A DNA stretch of 64,000 nucleotides from Prinia subflava (taxonomy: Eukaryota; Chordata; Aves; Passeriformes; Cisticolidae), in NCBI RefSeq assembly GCF_021018805.1, contig NW_026960613.1, positions 1,984,001 through 2,048,000 on the forward strand, written 5' to 3'. Positions 9,116 through 21,352 of the stretch are shown piece by piece. The translations under genes and the position numbers were made by a program. The notes below the pieces were generated by a model. The model was not told the origin of the DNA. It saw only the letters and a list, made by a program, of their open reading frames with translations, and ran no database searches. Each line of letters starts with the position of its first letter. Position 1 is the stretch's first letter.

Positions 9116-10805
9116 GCCCACCACTTTTGATTTGCAGGCTGTTTTGGCTGGTCTTGGCCTGCAATCTCTGCATGGTTTACTTCTGAGGTGGTTGGGGTTA
9201 AACTGTTGAGGGCTTTAAAGATTAGGCATCGTAGAACTCCAAACACCAATGCAATTAAAAACAAAACAACAAACAGTGTCGCTGTTTGCCACTCTGAAAT
9301 GACCACACGGACACTTGGAACTTGGGAGAATAATGAGCAGTGGAGGAAAGCCCTGATTTGTTTATTTCATCCTATGATATAGTTTTAGAAAGGTGATCAT
9401 GGATTGGAGGGAGAAATTCCCACCTCTCAACCAAATTGGTCAAAAGGACTGTCAACCCCCTCCTCTCATCAAGAAGAATTCAAAAACAATGACAGTATTT
9501 ACAGAAACAATCTCTTCTTTACATGAACAGAGCATGAGAAGTGAGAACTTCTACTTTAATATGAACACTCAGAAAACTAGGAAAACTCATGAAGACAAAA
9601 CAATGACAGAATTGTTTTAACTGTTGAAGTCCACCACCCTGAGAGACCTCAGCCTTTGAACATTTCGCTGAACCAGTCCTCAGATTCTTGCTTCCCTTGT
9701 CCAACCAAACTTTTTAGTTCTTCGAGGGCAGTGTGGACATTGGGTGCTTTCAATGTCAAATTCAGGCAACAGAGTCCTTCAAATTCCTGGCACTTGTGTC
9801 CATGCAGCAGCAGGAGGAAGTCTATGGCTGCGTGATTTTGGAGGGTGGCCTGCCTGGTAATTTCCTCGTCTTCTAGGAGGGAACTGATGGCGGTGGATGT
9901 TAAGTTTGCCTGTTTGACCACCCAGCACTCTAGGTGGCCTAATTCACCTAGAGCCTTAGCTGCTGCAACCCATGGAAGGAAGAGGGACGCAGCAATTCTT
10001 TTTGACTTGGCCCAATGAAAAATTTCCGAATCACATATTGGGTCCAAATTTTCAATGCTTCTCTTATGAATTTTGTTGGCCGAATTGTTTTTTTGAGTCC
10101 ATTCGCCAATCAAGGTTTGGTTGGGTGCCAACAGGGACAATCGCCCGATGGTACATGGCGCTCCTAAAGCCAGGATGGGATTCCTGCCCATGTCTGATCT
10201 CCACAAATTAGAAATAGACCCTTAGGGAGGCTTTTGGGATGTAAATGATAGGGATTGTCTGCTGTAACATGGCTCAGAATTTTGCACCACCTTTTGGCAG
10301 TGAAGTCTTATCAATATTGCAGTATATTATGAAAGGCTTTAGTACTAGACAGAGGAGTGAAGATAATGTGAATGCAGTATGGTGCTGGAGAGTAATGTAA
10401 TAGCTCTAATTCTTGGGGTTCTTGAGCTGCTCTGGGCATTTTCAGTAACCACTCTTCTATGGGATTCTTAATCATTGCAGCTCGCCGATGGTGGATTTTA
10501 TTTGGCTATGTGTTGTGTGATTTGGGACTATGGTTAGGCATATGTGTGTCAAAACTGGTTGGATATTCTCCTGCTTGCAGGGAGATCCCTACCAGGCAGG
10601 TAGACATTGGGTCCTTTGCTGCTGCAGTAGACAGGCATATATTTTCTTGTTGGAGTGTCTGTGCCAGGGTCACCCAGATGTTTTCGCGTGGTTGAGGGAC
10701 GATCCACGCAGCTGTCAGACTGCTCAGCACGAACAGGATGACAATTTGGACAGGGCTCATGGCGAGGTTGAGTGGGAGGCAGGTATTTTCTAAAAGGAAA
10801 AACAA
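9116..10805 (-). pseudogene. env: ERV2 env, decayed and interrupted
   Basis: A relative of ERV1 env in the same orientation. The N-terminal part (10506-10805) has a signal peptide and the conserved first SU block, then frameshifts and stops follow. SU/TM (9649-10206) keeps the cleavage-site region, the internal fusion loop and the Cys motif (here CQEFEGLCC with an intact CC). The membrane anchor and tail are at 9116-9306. About 330 bp of unrelated AT-rich sequence (about 9279-9608) replaces the join between the membrane-proximal region and the anchor. ERV1 cuts off the last codons, which lie at 950-974. It cannot make a full envelope. Confidence 0.85.
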
Positions 10806-10859
10806 ACATGTTTAAAGCATTTTAAAGGTCTGAGGTCAGCCGGAATTAACCTGGTTTTA

Positions 10860-13610
10860 TGAAGGTTCTGTCTTCTCTTTCGGGCGGTGTCTTCATTTTT
10901 AAGCAACAGCTGCTTGCTTCTTATCATCTGTTGCTGCTTGTTTTTTTGGAGCAAAAGGTTTTACCCACATCTGAAGTATCCAATGTGGGCCTGAGGGGAT
11001 GGACACTCACCCGTAGCCATGCCCCCAGGTCACAAGCTCATAGGGACCTTTGATTTCCCAGGTTTCTGGGTCTCGAATTAAAACTGGTGGACGCTGTGAT
11101 ACCTTAAACTGATAACCGTTGTTAAGGTGGCACACCACCAGAGGACTCAAATTCTCAAATGAACAATTCAGAAAATTGATCGTGAACAGGGGTCTACAGA
11201 GTTTTTGCAGTGGTGACATCCAGGCTGTGAAACTGTTTTGCTTAGCTAGGACCTTTCTGAGCGTCTGGTGGGCACGCTCGATCACAGCTTGGCCTGTGGG
11301 GGAGGAGGGGATGCCTTCTGTATGTTTTACTCCCCACTGCTGGACAAACTCTAGGAATTCCTTGCCTTTGTACGCTGGGCCATTGTCAGTTTTGATGTTT
11401 TTTGGGATCCCCAGTACTGAAAAGGCCTGTACAAGATGCTTCTTGGCATGTGCAGCCATTTCTTCTGTGTGGGCAGAGGCATAAACTGTGTTTGAATAGG
11501 TGTCTACGCTTACGTGTACATATTTTAGGCAACCAAAACTAGGAATGTGTGTGATGTCTGTTTGCCACTCCTCGGAATGTGTGTGATGTCTGTTTGCCAC
11601 TCCTCGCAGCTTTTAAGCCCCCTGGGGTTAACCCCCATACCTAGCAATGGCATGGTTTGTTGTTGGCAGTTAGGGCAGGTGGCCACAATGGCACGAGCCT
11701 GACTCTGTGTTAGCTGGAACTGACGCATTAGGCCTGGAGCATTTTGATGGTATTGCTGGTGACTTAGCTTGCCTGTTGGAAAATATCTGGAAGGCGTGCC
11801 ATTTCTGCTGGGGCTGCAAGGGAATCTGCTTTGTGATTACCTTCTGCGATCTCACCTGGCAAATCAGCGTGCGACATTACGTGCATCACATAAAACGGGT
11901 GCTCTCGATGCAAAACTAAATAAATTAGTTTTGAGAACAGCCTAAAGAGATGCTCATTCTCGATGTCTTTGAGGATCGCCTGCTCCGCCCTGGACACTAC
12001 CCCCACCACATAGGCTAAGTCCGTGACCAAATTAATTGACTCCGGGAACTTCTCAAAAGCTCTCACTACTGTGGCCAGTTCAGCTACCTGGGGCTATCCC
12101 TTCACAAACTCTAGATCAGCTTCCCAATGCTGAGTTTGGGGATTTCTTCAAGTCATCACCGACTTGTGGGACGCTCCGGATGCATCAGTGAACACTGTGA
12201 GAGCTTTGAGTGGCCTACGACTCCTTTTCTCACAAGGAATGAGGTGGAACTCTTCATTAAACAATTTGTGAGATGGGGCGTGGACTGATATTTGTTCACT
12301 GTAGCTGTCCAGGGATATTTGGAGGTTGGCATTCCCTTGGAGCAGACACTCAAACATCTTGTCAGCTTCTTGTCATTTTGTCAGCTTCTCGGGAACCTTC
12401 TTCCCCCCCCGGAAAGCTTGACTGAGAGGTGAAGACACACAAAGTCACAACCAGCCAGCTCACGCAGTCTCAACCTGGCCTTCTGGATCAGCTGAGCTAT
12501 CAGCTCTTGTGGCCTTGTGATAGTCTTGGAGCGTTGGCAGGAGAGGAAGACCCACTCTATTATTAAGAGTGAATCTTTCTGGCCTTAAATCCATTGGAAT
12601 ATCAAACCGTGTAAGTGTGGCAGCTTTCCTAGAACAATGAATTTGAAAGGCAGCTCGGGCTGGTAATGGTGAGCCTGCCTCTCGGCCAAAGCTTTTTATG
12701 CCTTATTTATTGCAGGTTTTGCCTCTGGGGTCAGTTCTCTGGGAGAGAGCAGCTCTCTGTCTCCCCTCAACAACTTGTTGAGGGGATGTAGGTCTTTGTT
12801 GGTGAGACCTAGCCAAGGCCTGACCCAGTTCAAGGACCCACACAGGGAATGGAGATCTGCTAGGGTTTTGGGATCACTTTTGATTTCCAATTTTTGTGGA
12901 ACAATGGTCCGCGCCGTGATCTCCAAGCCCAGATACTTCCAAGGTGGCACCGTTTGAACTTTCTCTTCCTGCAGCTGAAATCCAGAAGAGGTTAAAACTT
13001 TACCCACTAGATCAAGTGTGGATTGGAGTATGGTGTCATCAGGGTCACACAAAAGCACATCATCCATGTAGTGGAGGATGATAGCTTCTTTTCTTTCAGC
13101 ACGTACTGGGGACAGCAATGAAACCATGTACCACTGGCAGATCATAGGGCTGCATTTGAGGCCTTGCGGCAATACCCCCTAGTGGTAACGCTTCATCGGG
13201 GCCTCTCGATTAATGGTAGGAACCGAGAAGGCAAACCGTGGGGCATCTTCTGGGTGTAGAGGAATTTGGAAGAAACAGTTTTTGATATCTAGGACAGCTA
13301 ATTGCCAATTTTGAGGGAGCATTTTTGGGGAAGGCATCCCTGGTTGGAGTGATCCCATGTCCTCAATTACTTTGTTTATTTCTCGGAGGTCATGAAGGAG
13401 TCTCCACTTGTCTTTCCCTGGCTTCTTTATTACAAAGACCGGGGAGTTCCAAAGACTGGTTGTCTCTTCTATGTGACGACCTGGCTAAATGTTCTTCTAT
13501 GATCTCTTCAAGCACGTTAAGCTTTTCTTTACTGAGTGGCCACTGATTTACCCAGACTAGGGTGTCATCTAGCCACATTAACTTTTGGGTAGGGCGCTCT
13601 ACATTCTAAA
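10860..13610 (-). pseudogene. pol: ERV2 pol, multiply frameshifted
   Basis: Homologous along its length to ERV1 pol. The pieces are RT N-terminus (13390-13578), RT with YMDD (12696-13172), RNase H start (12148-12357, FTDAS) and RNase H end (11764-12066). Integrase zinc module (11525-11728) and integrase core with the D and E of the triad (11007-11600) follow. The frames are separated by stops and small indels. A perfect 32-bp tandem duplication (11542-11573 and 11574-11605) splits the integrase start. It is a non-functional copy of a diverged sister lineage of ERV1. Confidence 0.88.
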
Positions 13611-13647
13611 AATCCTGGGGGGTTTTAGGGATAACTCATTAGACCCC

Positions 13648-14457
13648 CTACTGGGACATGGTGTCTCTTCCCCACAAGGGAGCCTTGTAGTGGATGACAA
13701 ATGGACAAACACTGGCCAATTTTCCATCCAGCCCCTCAATTTGCACAATGCTTTTTGGTATTTTTACCATTTGAAGCCCTCCTATACCTTGAAGTCTGCC
13801 AGCCACAGGTTGCAAGTCCCAGTGTGAAGGCCACATCTTTTTTGGTATAATCGTGACGTGTGATCCCGTGTCTAAAAGGTCCTCTATGTAGAGGTGGTCT
13901 GTCCCACGGGTCAGGTTGCACCCCATAATAGGTTTGTCCTCGCCAACTACTTCTGCCCAGTAGATGTCAGGTGTTTTGTCATTTACTGGGTCCTCCACTG
14001 GAGTGGGAATGGCCTGGGCGATGATTTGCCCCTTGGCCAGGTAGAAGGGTGGCTGAGGGCAACATGCCAAAAGAATGAACTTGGGCCTGATTCCCTTAGT
14101 GGTCATGGGAACAATCTCAATCTCCATGGGTTTGTGTGCTGTGTCCCCAATAACAGAATACTCACTGTCCAGTCCTGTATGATCTACTGTCAAGTCTTGT
14201 GATTTCTCTGGCAATTCTACTTCAATTACTGTCCAGTGGGTAGATCTGAAAAGAAAGGCATCTTTAGTTACAAGCTTAAAACACCCGCAAGGCTTACAAG
14301 CCTTGCTAGATAAACATTCACTATTTTTTTCTTTTTGTTTCTCCCCACCCAGCTTCCCTTCCCCTTTTCCTGTTAAGAGAGAGTCTTTTTCTACGGTCGG
14401 ACCCGCTGTATTTGTGTCATGGCGCGGCATGGGTCTGAGCTCCAGTCTTAGTTTTTT
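13648..14457 (-). pseudogene. pro: ERV2 pro (dUTPase-like plus protease), truncated by a stop
   Basis: About 260 residues are open from the frameshift site. The dUTPase-like segment (PFYLAKGQIIAQAIP) and the protease motif LDTGSHVT are both present. The frame ends at DTMSQ with TAG where ERV1 continues for about 15 residues with Trp at that place. The loss is a single base change near the C-terminus, so the core protease fold may still be encoded. Confidence 0.82.
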
Positions 14458-15389
14458 GGATTGTCGGTTGTTTCATCTTTCTGAGACTTCTTCTGCTTCT
14501 GGTTTTGGGGACAGTCTCTGGCAAAATGTCCAGGCTTTCTGCACAGGTAGTAGATGATGTGTCGAGGTAGTCTTGGTGAAGTCTGTTGCTTCTCTACTTC
14601 TGGTGTTGCAGCAGCACCCATCTTTGTATTGTTCAGTCCAGGCTTTTCTTCTGGTGTGCTGAACAGCTCTGCTTTCCTGGCACATACTTTTATTATTTGT
14701 GTCAGTGTGGGAGGAGGTTCGATGGGAAGTCCTAGAATTACTCTGCGGCAGGTTTTGTTGGCATTCCTCTGAGCCATCTCTTTAAATAGTTCTGCTTGTA
14801 CCACTGGGTCTTGTACTTGTCTTTCTATTTGTGCTCTTAATCGGTCGATGAACTGCAAGAAACTTTCTGAATCATATTGTTTAATATTGACATAGCTACC
14901 TGGTGATACAACTGTTGGTATTTGGTGAAAAGCTTTTCCTGCAACTTTACGGATCTTCTCTATAGTGAATTCAGATAATGCTCGAGTTTGGTCTTCTGGG
15001 ATAGCCCATTGATTTTCACCGCACAGGTGCTCATAGGTAATGTCTGTCCCTTCTAAATCTTTAGCACCCTGTGTGGTATTTTTAAGTTCTTATAGAAGAT
15101 CTTTCAAGGATTTTTTCCAGGTGTCTTCCCAGAGGTCAAACTCTGAGGGAGTTAAAAGGCACCTGAATATATCTTTGAGGTCTGCGGGGACCAGCTCAAA
15201 GGAGAACAGAGTAGCTCGCATCATGCTTATAAATATTTCACTATCTCGGCCAAATTCTTTTTGGCTTTTACATAATTTTTTTATTTTGGTAAGAGAAAGG
15301 TTGGTACGTTTTGGTTGCATTATCTCTACCAGTATGTTGTACAGGAGCAGCTAAGAATACTCTTTTACTGGCTTGGCTTTGATTATCAG
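14448..15389 (-). pseudogene. gag: ERV2 gag, capsid-nucleocapsid half
   Basis: It continues the gag begun at 17446 on the far side of a solo LTR. Capsid pieces occur in two frames (15090-15320 and 14448-14858). Between them are an in-frame stop near 15088 and at least one frameshift near 15270-15300. One zinc knuckle is present (CRKPGHFARDC, with the first Cys in YLC). The frame ends at the slippery heptamer A AAA AAC (14451-14457) directly before the TAA, as in ERV1, so the gag-pro frameshift signal is conserved between the two lineages. Confidence 0.82.
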
Positions 15390-16506
15390 TGAAAAGAACA
15401 GGGCATATGCCTTTATTAATATTCAGCTCTTTATTAAAGTGATCAGCTCATTATTAAAGTCATCAGCAGGATTGCAGAGTCCAACCGGAGTTTTTCACGC
15501 TGCTGTGATGATCCGACGGAGCAGGTACTGTCGTGGATCTTCACCCAGCTGCCCCCAGTAGGTGGTGAGTCCTTGTCTCCACGGGAACAGCTAGAAGCTC
15601 TCTCTGGTCAACCATGAGAAGGCAGAGTGGTGAGGGGTCTGTCACTCGAGTGCAGAGTCAGCTCTTTTCCCTCAGGGAAAAACGAGAGTTTCCCCTTGTC
15701 TGTCTCAGTCACTTCAGCTGGCCGGCTCCCATTCCATTCAGACTCCTCATAGGTTATGGTGAGTCTTCAAACCATGCCAGGGGGTGCGTCCACTCCTTCC
15801 TCGGCCAGAGCACCATCTAATTCTCCTCTGATGCATCTGGCTTCCCATCTTGGGGTGCAGTTCCTCTCAAAAAAGCTCTCCCAGGATTCACAGGGTCGGT
15901 TTTATTTGCATATACAAATGCATATGCATTTGTCCTGGTCTGGCAGAGGGTATCCCTGCTGAAAAAGGTAGTTACAGTGAACAATAACAGGGCTATCTAG
16001 ACAGGAGCCGCTCCTTTTCACATTTTAATGAGGTAGGAGAATGCCACAGGGCAGCCTCTTCTGGGAACAGCAGCATCACCCCAGCTATGGGGTTGTCTGT
16101 TAAAAGGAAACCCCCCCCATTTTTCCAAAAGGCTTGGTGATGGCACAAATTGGGAGGAGGGGGTTGCATTTTGAGTACTCAGAAACTCTTTTAATATGCT
16201 AATGGATGCTCCGCATTTTCCTCTGGGGGGATGGTGCGGCTGTCTCGCTAGGACAGGGATGGCACAACCCCTCCCGACCGGGAAACGCTGGGGGTTCCAG
16301 TGCTCCCCCCCATCCACTCTGTTCAGAGCCTGGCCGTGGCTCCCGCCAGTAGTGGCTGCGCCCGTCAGGGCCGCACAACGCAGCCGTGGCTTCCCTGCAG
16401 CTGGTGCTCCAGAGACACAGCCCTGCCCCCCTCCCAGGGCCACAGTAGCGAACACGGGCAGCTTTTTTTTTTAGCCCTCATACCCACTGGGAATTCGTTC
16501 ATAACA
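15390..16506 (-). repeat. Solo LTR inserted in ERV2 gag (4-bp duplication family)
   Basis: This is an inverted copy of 24299-25286. The ends are tgaaaagaac and gttcataaca on the plus strand, flanked by tcag on both sides (15386-15389 and 16507-16510). A 4-bp duplication fits a class I (gamma-like) integrase. AATAAA is on the minus strand near 15412. At 1117 bp it is about 130 bp longer than the other copy, mainly through about 200 bp of extra sequence at about 16284-16493. An octamer motif (atttgcat, 15904-15911) lies within palindromic tatgcata sequence. Confidence 0.85.
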
Positions 16507-17446
16507 TCAGGGCTTTCCCATTGGGTCCTGTTTCTATGGGAACTGGCAGTGAGCTTGCTTTCTTCCCCCCCTTCCTCTTTCCACCCCCTGGCCCCGGGAA
16601 CCCGCCCCCGGCAGCCCCAGCAACTTTGGCTTTAACTCCACCCCCACCCCAGTCAGCCCTGGGAACTCCAGTCCCGGTACTACCCTGACCCGCAGCCCTG
16701 CAGGGGCTGGGTGGGTAGGCATGGTTGAAGGAGTATCTCCGTGATGGTAGAGTCGGCGACAAAGTATCTCTATAAGCGGCCAGGGGAGGTGGGACCGCAG
16801 CAGCTGGCAGAGTCGCGGGTGGGTAGGGGCAAGAGGCCGGCCTGGCGGGACTTAGGGGGGTGGGCAGGATGGCAGGAACAGTAGTGGGCGGGCTCACTGG
16901 GGCAGAAGCGAGGAGGGGGACCGCGGGGACGCCGGTGGAACCAGTGGCCGATACTGCGGGAGCGGGGACAGCAGGGAGTAGCGGGGTGGAGGGGGGGGTA
17001 GTGGGGGCAGGTGGGGTGCCAGGGGCTGCAGGGAGAGGGGAAGGGGCAGCAGGGGCTAGAGGGACGGTGGGTACCGGAGCCACGAGGTTCGGCTGGAAGG
17101 CGGTGGGCGTGTCCTGCTGCAAACTCGCAGCGGGAACCGTTCTTTGCAAAGCAGCCGCCGCGGGTTGCTCCTTCGCAGCAAGCATCTCTACAAGCGCTCT
17201 GCAGGCTGGGACGAGCTCCGTGGCAGTGAAATCACGGCGGGAAATATTATTAAAGAGCTTATTTCCAACTGTGCCCCAAACTTCTTTGGTGAATACAGCT
17301 GACCGGTCAACATTTGGGAAATTAATCCAAGTCCATTCTAAGAGGTTTTTTAGCTCTTCTTTTGGTAACTTACTTTGACTGGAGTACAATAAATGCTTTA
17401 GTTGCTTATAAAGATATTTATCACCGGTAGAGTGTGATTGCCCCAT
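16507..17446 (-). pseudogene. gag: ERV2 gag, matrix and Pro-rich half
   Basis: It starts at ATG 17446 with MGQSHSTG, a myristoylation-type N-terminus. Matrix covers about the first 90 residues, with the WTWINFP...VWGTVG pattern of beta-like matrix proteins. A long Pro/Ala/Thr linker follows. Within the linker, 16725-16777 is a 53-bp segment nearly identical to the U5 end of the ERV2 LTR (18029-18081). The frame runs into the solo LTR at 16506 and is then lost. The splice donor lies just upstream of the ATG. Confidence 0.85.
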
Positions 17447-18029
17447 TATTAGACTGATTTTTTTTCTCACCTGTGTGTCACCAAAGCAGGGTCCTTAGCT
17501 CGAACAGCATGGAGTGTTGGCCAGGCACTCCTGTCGGCGTGGACGCTGCTTCACGTCCCTCTTCAGAGCACCGTCTTTGGCTTGCCGTGCTCGGGACGTC
17601 CCACTCAGAGCTGTAGTGCGGGCGGTGCTTTCAGCAACACTCGCGTGTGCTCTGATACATAGCAGATTCCCTCAGCAGAGCTCCAGGCATGCCGCTGCCA
17701 GCAACGGCGAGATAGGGCTCGAGGGTAGCTACACTAATCCTCAGGAGAGCTCCAAGGAGCCGCTGCTCAGCAGCGGCCCCGTGCTCGAGGACTGCCAGGT
17801 AGTTTCCTCTGAGAGCTTGAGGAGGCTGCTACTGCGGTAACAGCTTCCCGTGCTCCAGGTGTACCTCAGCAGATTTTAAGAGCTCCAGCTATGGCGCTGC
17901 GCTGCAGCCGTAAGCTGTGCTCGCGACACTTTCAGGTGGCTAAAACTGGTTATTTAGTTAACGTCCATGGAGAAATCTCCCACGGGTGGAAAAGGCTGGA
18001 TCCGTCGTTCAGCCACGGCTGGCACCACT
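17447..18029 (-). promoter_or_regulatory. ERV2 5' leader
   Basis: About 580 bp between the LTR and the gag ATG, similar in length to the ERV1 leader. Just after the LTR end the minus strand reads agTGGTGCCAGCCGTGGCTG (from 18029), which I propose as the primer-binding site. I cannot name the tRNA. A good splice donor, CAG|GTGAGA, lies at 17469-17470, 23 bases before the gag ATG. A motif close to agctctcctgagg recurs in imperfect copies. Confidence 0.6.
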
Positions 18030-18647
18030 TGAAGGAGTATCTCTGTGACGGTAGAGTCGGCGACAAAGTATCTCTATAAGCAAAGTAGCAGGGGTAGCAC
18101 GTTGTTAGCGTAGGAAAACATATAACCACACGAAGGCGATCATATGCTGTTCTTTATTTGTGCACGGGGACACAGGGGCATACAGTGCCCAAATCTTGTG
18201 CCCCAAAAATACAGAGTCGATTTGTGATTTTTATAGTTTAAATTATACACATGTTAACTAACCTCCACCCCTAGATACTGATTATCCTATTCCTTAGTTA
18301 CTATCTTAAATCATACCTACGCTTCTACCCTGATCCACACTTGATTTGCTTAAAACAATGCTTCTCAATTATCCCCTGAGTTGCAGTCACACTTGATTCG
18401 GTCATTACAATGGCATGGAGCTGGTTGTAGAAGCTGACGCTCGTTCCAAAGCCGAGCTGCGTCAAGTTCCAGTTGTACGTTCTCTACCTTCCTCCCCCCA
18501 TACATACTTCAACTTAACCCCGTGGTTAACTTATACAGAAATTATATTTTTTAACCCTCCACCATCAACGTGGTTTATTGTGAGGGCCTTGCTTGTAGCT
18601 GCTAGGCACAGCTAAAGCAGGCCAGGAGAGCAGGAACAGAGAGCGAG

Positions 18648-18982
18648 TGTTGCTATGGTTTTCGGACGGCACAGAAATAACAACATGACTCTCCATGATG
18701 GTAAAGATGAGAGCAAACTTTATTCTTCTAAATTCTACTTTTATAGAGTAGTTCGGTACAAAGAACATGATTGGTTATTCAGCGTCTACACTCTTTTGTA
18801 AATATTTCTTTCCAGTAAACATGTTGGAAAAACACCACCTGCAGATAGTTTCTCACTTCCCAAGGTTTGTTTGAATTCCTCTTTAAGATTTCTCAGGCTA
18901 ACATGAGAAAGTTGCTCGCTTGCCTTTCACACAGACAGTGGCAGAGCCTGAAGCCTAAATTCAGACCAATGTCAGGCCCACA
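18648..18982 (-). repeat. 3' LTR of ERV-N1
   Basis: A 335-bp LTR, TGTTGCTATGG...GGCCCACA on the plus strand. Its minus-strand polyadenylation signal is in gaagaataaagtttgc (near 18720). Apparently identical to 22870-23204. Confidence 0.92.
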
Positions 18983-21111
18983 TCTCCCCCTTTTAGTTTT
19001 TGCTGAGGGCGGCGTCTGTGTCTGTGTCCTCTCCTGCAGGGGCCTTGCAAGAGAAAAAAAGACAAACATGACACCAGAAGTCCCATTAGTAATCAACCAA
19101 TTACTAAACAGAACTTCCATTGGGCACCAACTTAAATGGTCAGGGAAGTTCTGTGGCATTTGGTGTTGACCCTTCATAACCATGTCCATGCACCAGCGTC
19201 AAGCTTACCTATTTACTAATTCTAATACAGAAAAAAAACAAAACATCATTAGCCTGCTCAAAAATGGCAGTCTAATTTGTCAAGATCTATCACTCTAGGA
19301 ATCATCCTTTCAGATAACAAGGGCTTTTTCTGCCTTTTAGCAAAGGACAGTGGTCCTTGCATTACACCTGCAACCGCAAACTGATTTAATTTTCCAATTA
19401 TTTGGACAACCTGAGTTGACCCTTTTTTTTTTTTTTTTTTTTTTTAATGCAAAAATGCATGCCATGTTTGAAAGGGCAGAGACCCATTGCAGGATGTGCA
19501 GTATTGGACCATTGTTCACTCAATTGGCCCATGATATCTGTAGGATGTCACCTAGAAAGAAAAAAAAAAAATAAAATTAATAAAAATATCAATAAAAAGA
19601 TATCTGACTCCAAAAAAAATCTACATGATCCCAAAGACCAGAAAGGCAAAAACCACAAAGTGAAATAACAGCCCTTAATAACTACAAAACATACACCGAA
19701 GGCACGTGAAATATTACCTAAAATACAACTACATCTATGTAGGAAACTTAAATGAAACAACATCTACTATAAAATTAAAACACATGAAAAGAAAAAGTCC
19801 ATTGAGACAAGATGTTGATCCTTAGCATCACTGGATGTCTTCTTGAAGTCTGAAGCAGGGAGTGACTCGAGGAAGATCGATGAAAACAGGACCATGCTGC
19901 TGACACAGGACTTCTGTTGTCTCCATAACTTCCAACCACATGGTCATCTTTGCAGTCTATATGACAGCCACTAAGGCTATGCAATGTCCCTTTTCACTCC
20001 TCAAAGGTGATGGGTAACACGACTGCTGAACCTGCTAATGATAAAACACAGGCACATCTCCTTAAATTAACAAACTTGTCAGGCTCCACTGCCCTAAACT
20101 GATAACTTGTCAGGCTCCATTGTCTAAATTCAACATCCAGGTTTCATAACTACTTTTTCTTCAGGTCCATAACATAAATGTTATATTTTTGCATGTTATC
20201 TTTTTGATAATAATTTTGATCAGCCCAGGAACTGCAAAAGCTGAAGTGCTTCTTTTCCAGTGACAACCTGTTCATCCTTCCCGGGCAGGAATTCCAGGTT
20301 CACCTCAAAGATCAATTCAGCTATTATATTTAAAGGTCAAATTGTTGAGTCAAATAACTCATATGTAATTTTTACTAAAACATCTGGGCAAACAGGCAAT
20401 TCCCATCCAGAGAGAGCCAAGGCATGGCCAGTGCCCAGCTCTAACTGCAGAGGAATCCCTTACACCAATTTTAAAAACAAGCTTCTTAAAAATCTTATAA
20501 TAAGAAACTAATATGGTAATTGACACCTCCTAAATTTGTCAGGGTAGAGATGCTCTGAGCTCAGCAGGCTCTTGAGATGGTCTGTGACCAGGATTGGAAC
20601 TGCATCCCAAACCGTCAGGACAGAGGAGGCATTCTTACAAACTCAGATAACCTTGTCTGGAAATCTGAAAATATTTAGAAAATCATGAATGCAAAACTAG
20701 CATGGACAGCTAGAAAATGGAAAAATTCTTGGGTGACACGTGTCTTACAGGCAATTATAAACAAATAGCAAAGTACATGAGAAGAAGAAGCAGAAGCAGC
20801 AGCAGTAGCAGCCGGCTGTAGAACTGTGATAACTTTATCATATCAATAAATTCACATCAAATATCTTAAAAACTGAGATAACACTTAAAACATAACTGAT
20901 GGTTATACTGTAGAATTATTAATAATACTTGTGTTATCTGCGAAAGGCAACAAAGGTTGCTTATTTGTTTTTTGTATTTCTTGTCATTTTTCTTCTATTA
21001 TGAACAGGCATTTAAGGCTCCAATTCTGTTCACAGAGACGCCTTGAGAAGAAATGTTTTGAGGGAGGGGGGGAGGGAAAAACCCAAACAAAAATCAACCG
21101 TCCCTCTAAAA

Positions 21112-21352
21112 GGAAAAGCTTCTGCTCACCTCAAAAGCGGCGAAGCTATTTGGCCCTCCCTGAGTGGGGCTTTGGGGGCTCAAGAGCCCCAGGGCCACCC
21201 CGCGGAGCTGGGGGAAATCCAATCCCCATTTTTCTGTAAAGGAAAAAGCTTCTGCCTGCCTTAAAGGCGGTGAAGCTATTTGGCCCTGCCCTGAGTGGGG
21301 CTTTGGGGGCTCAATGGCCCCAGGGCCACCCCGCGGAGCTGGGGGAAATCCA
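21112..21352. repeat. Tandem duplication inside ERV-N1
   Basis: Two copies of a unit of about 110 bp (21112-21221 and 21241-21352), offset by about 130 bp, differ at about ten positions. Each has gaagctatttggccct, a gtggggctttgggggctc block and a ccccgcggagctggggg block. They lie in the GC-rich 5' third of the element, where packaging signals usually sit. Confidence 0.85.
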
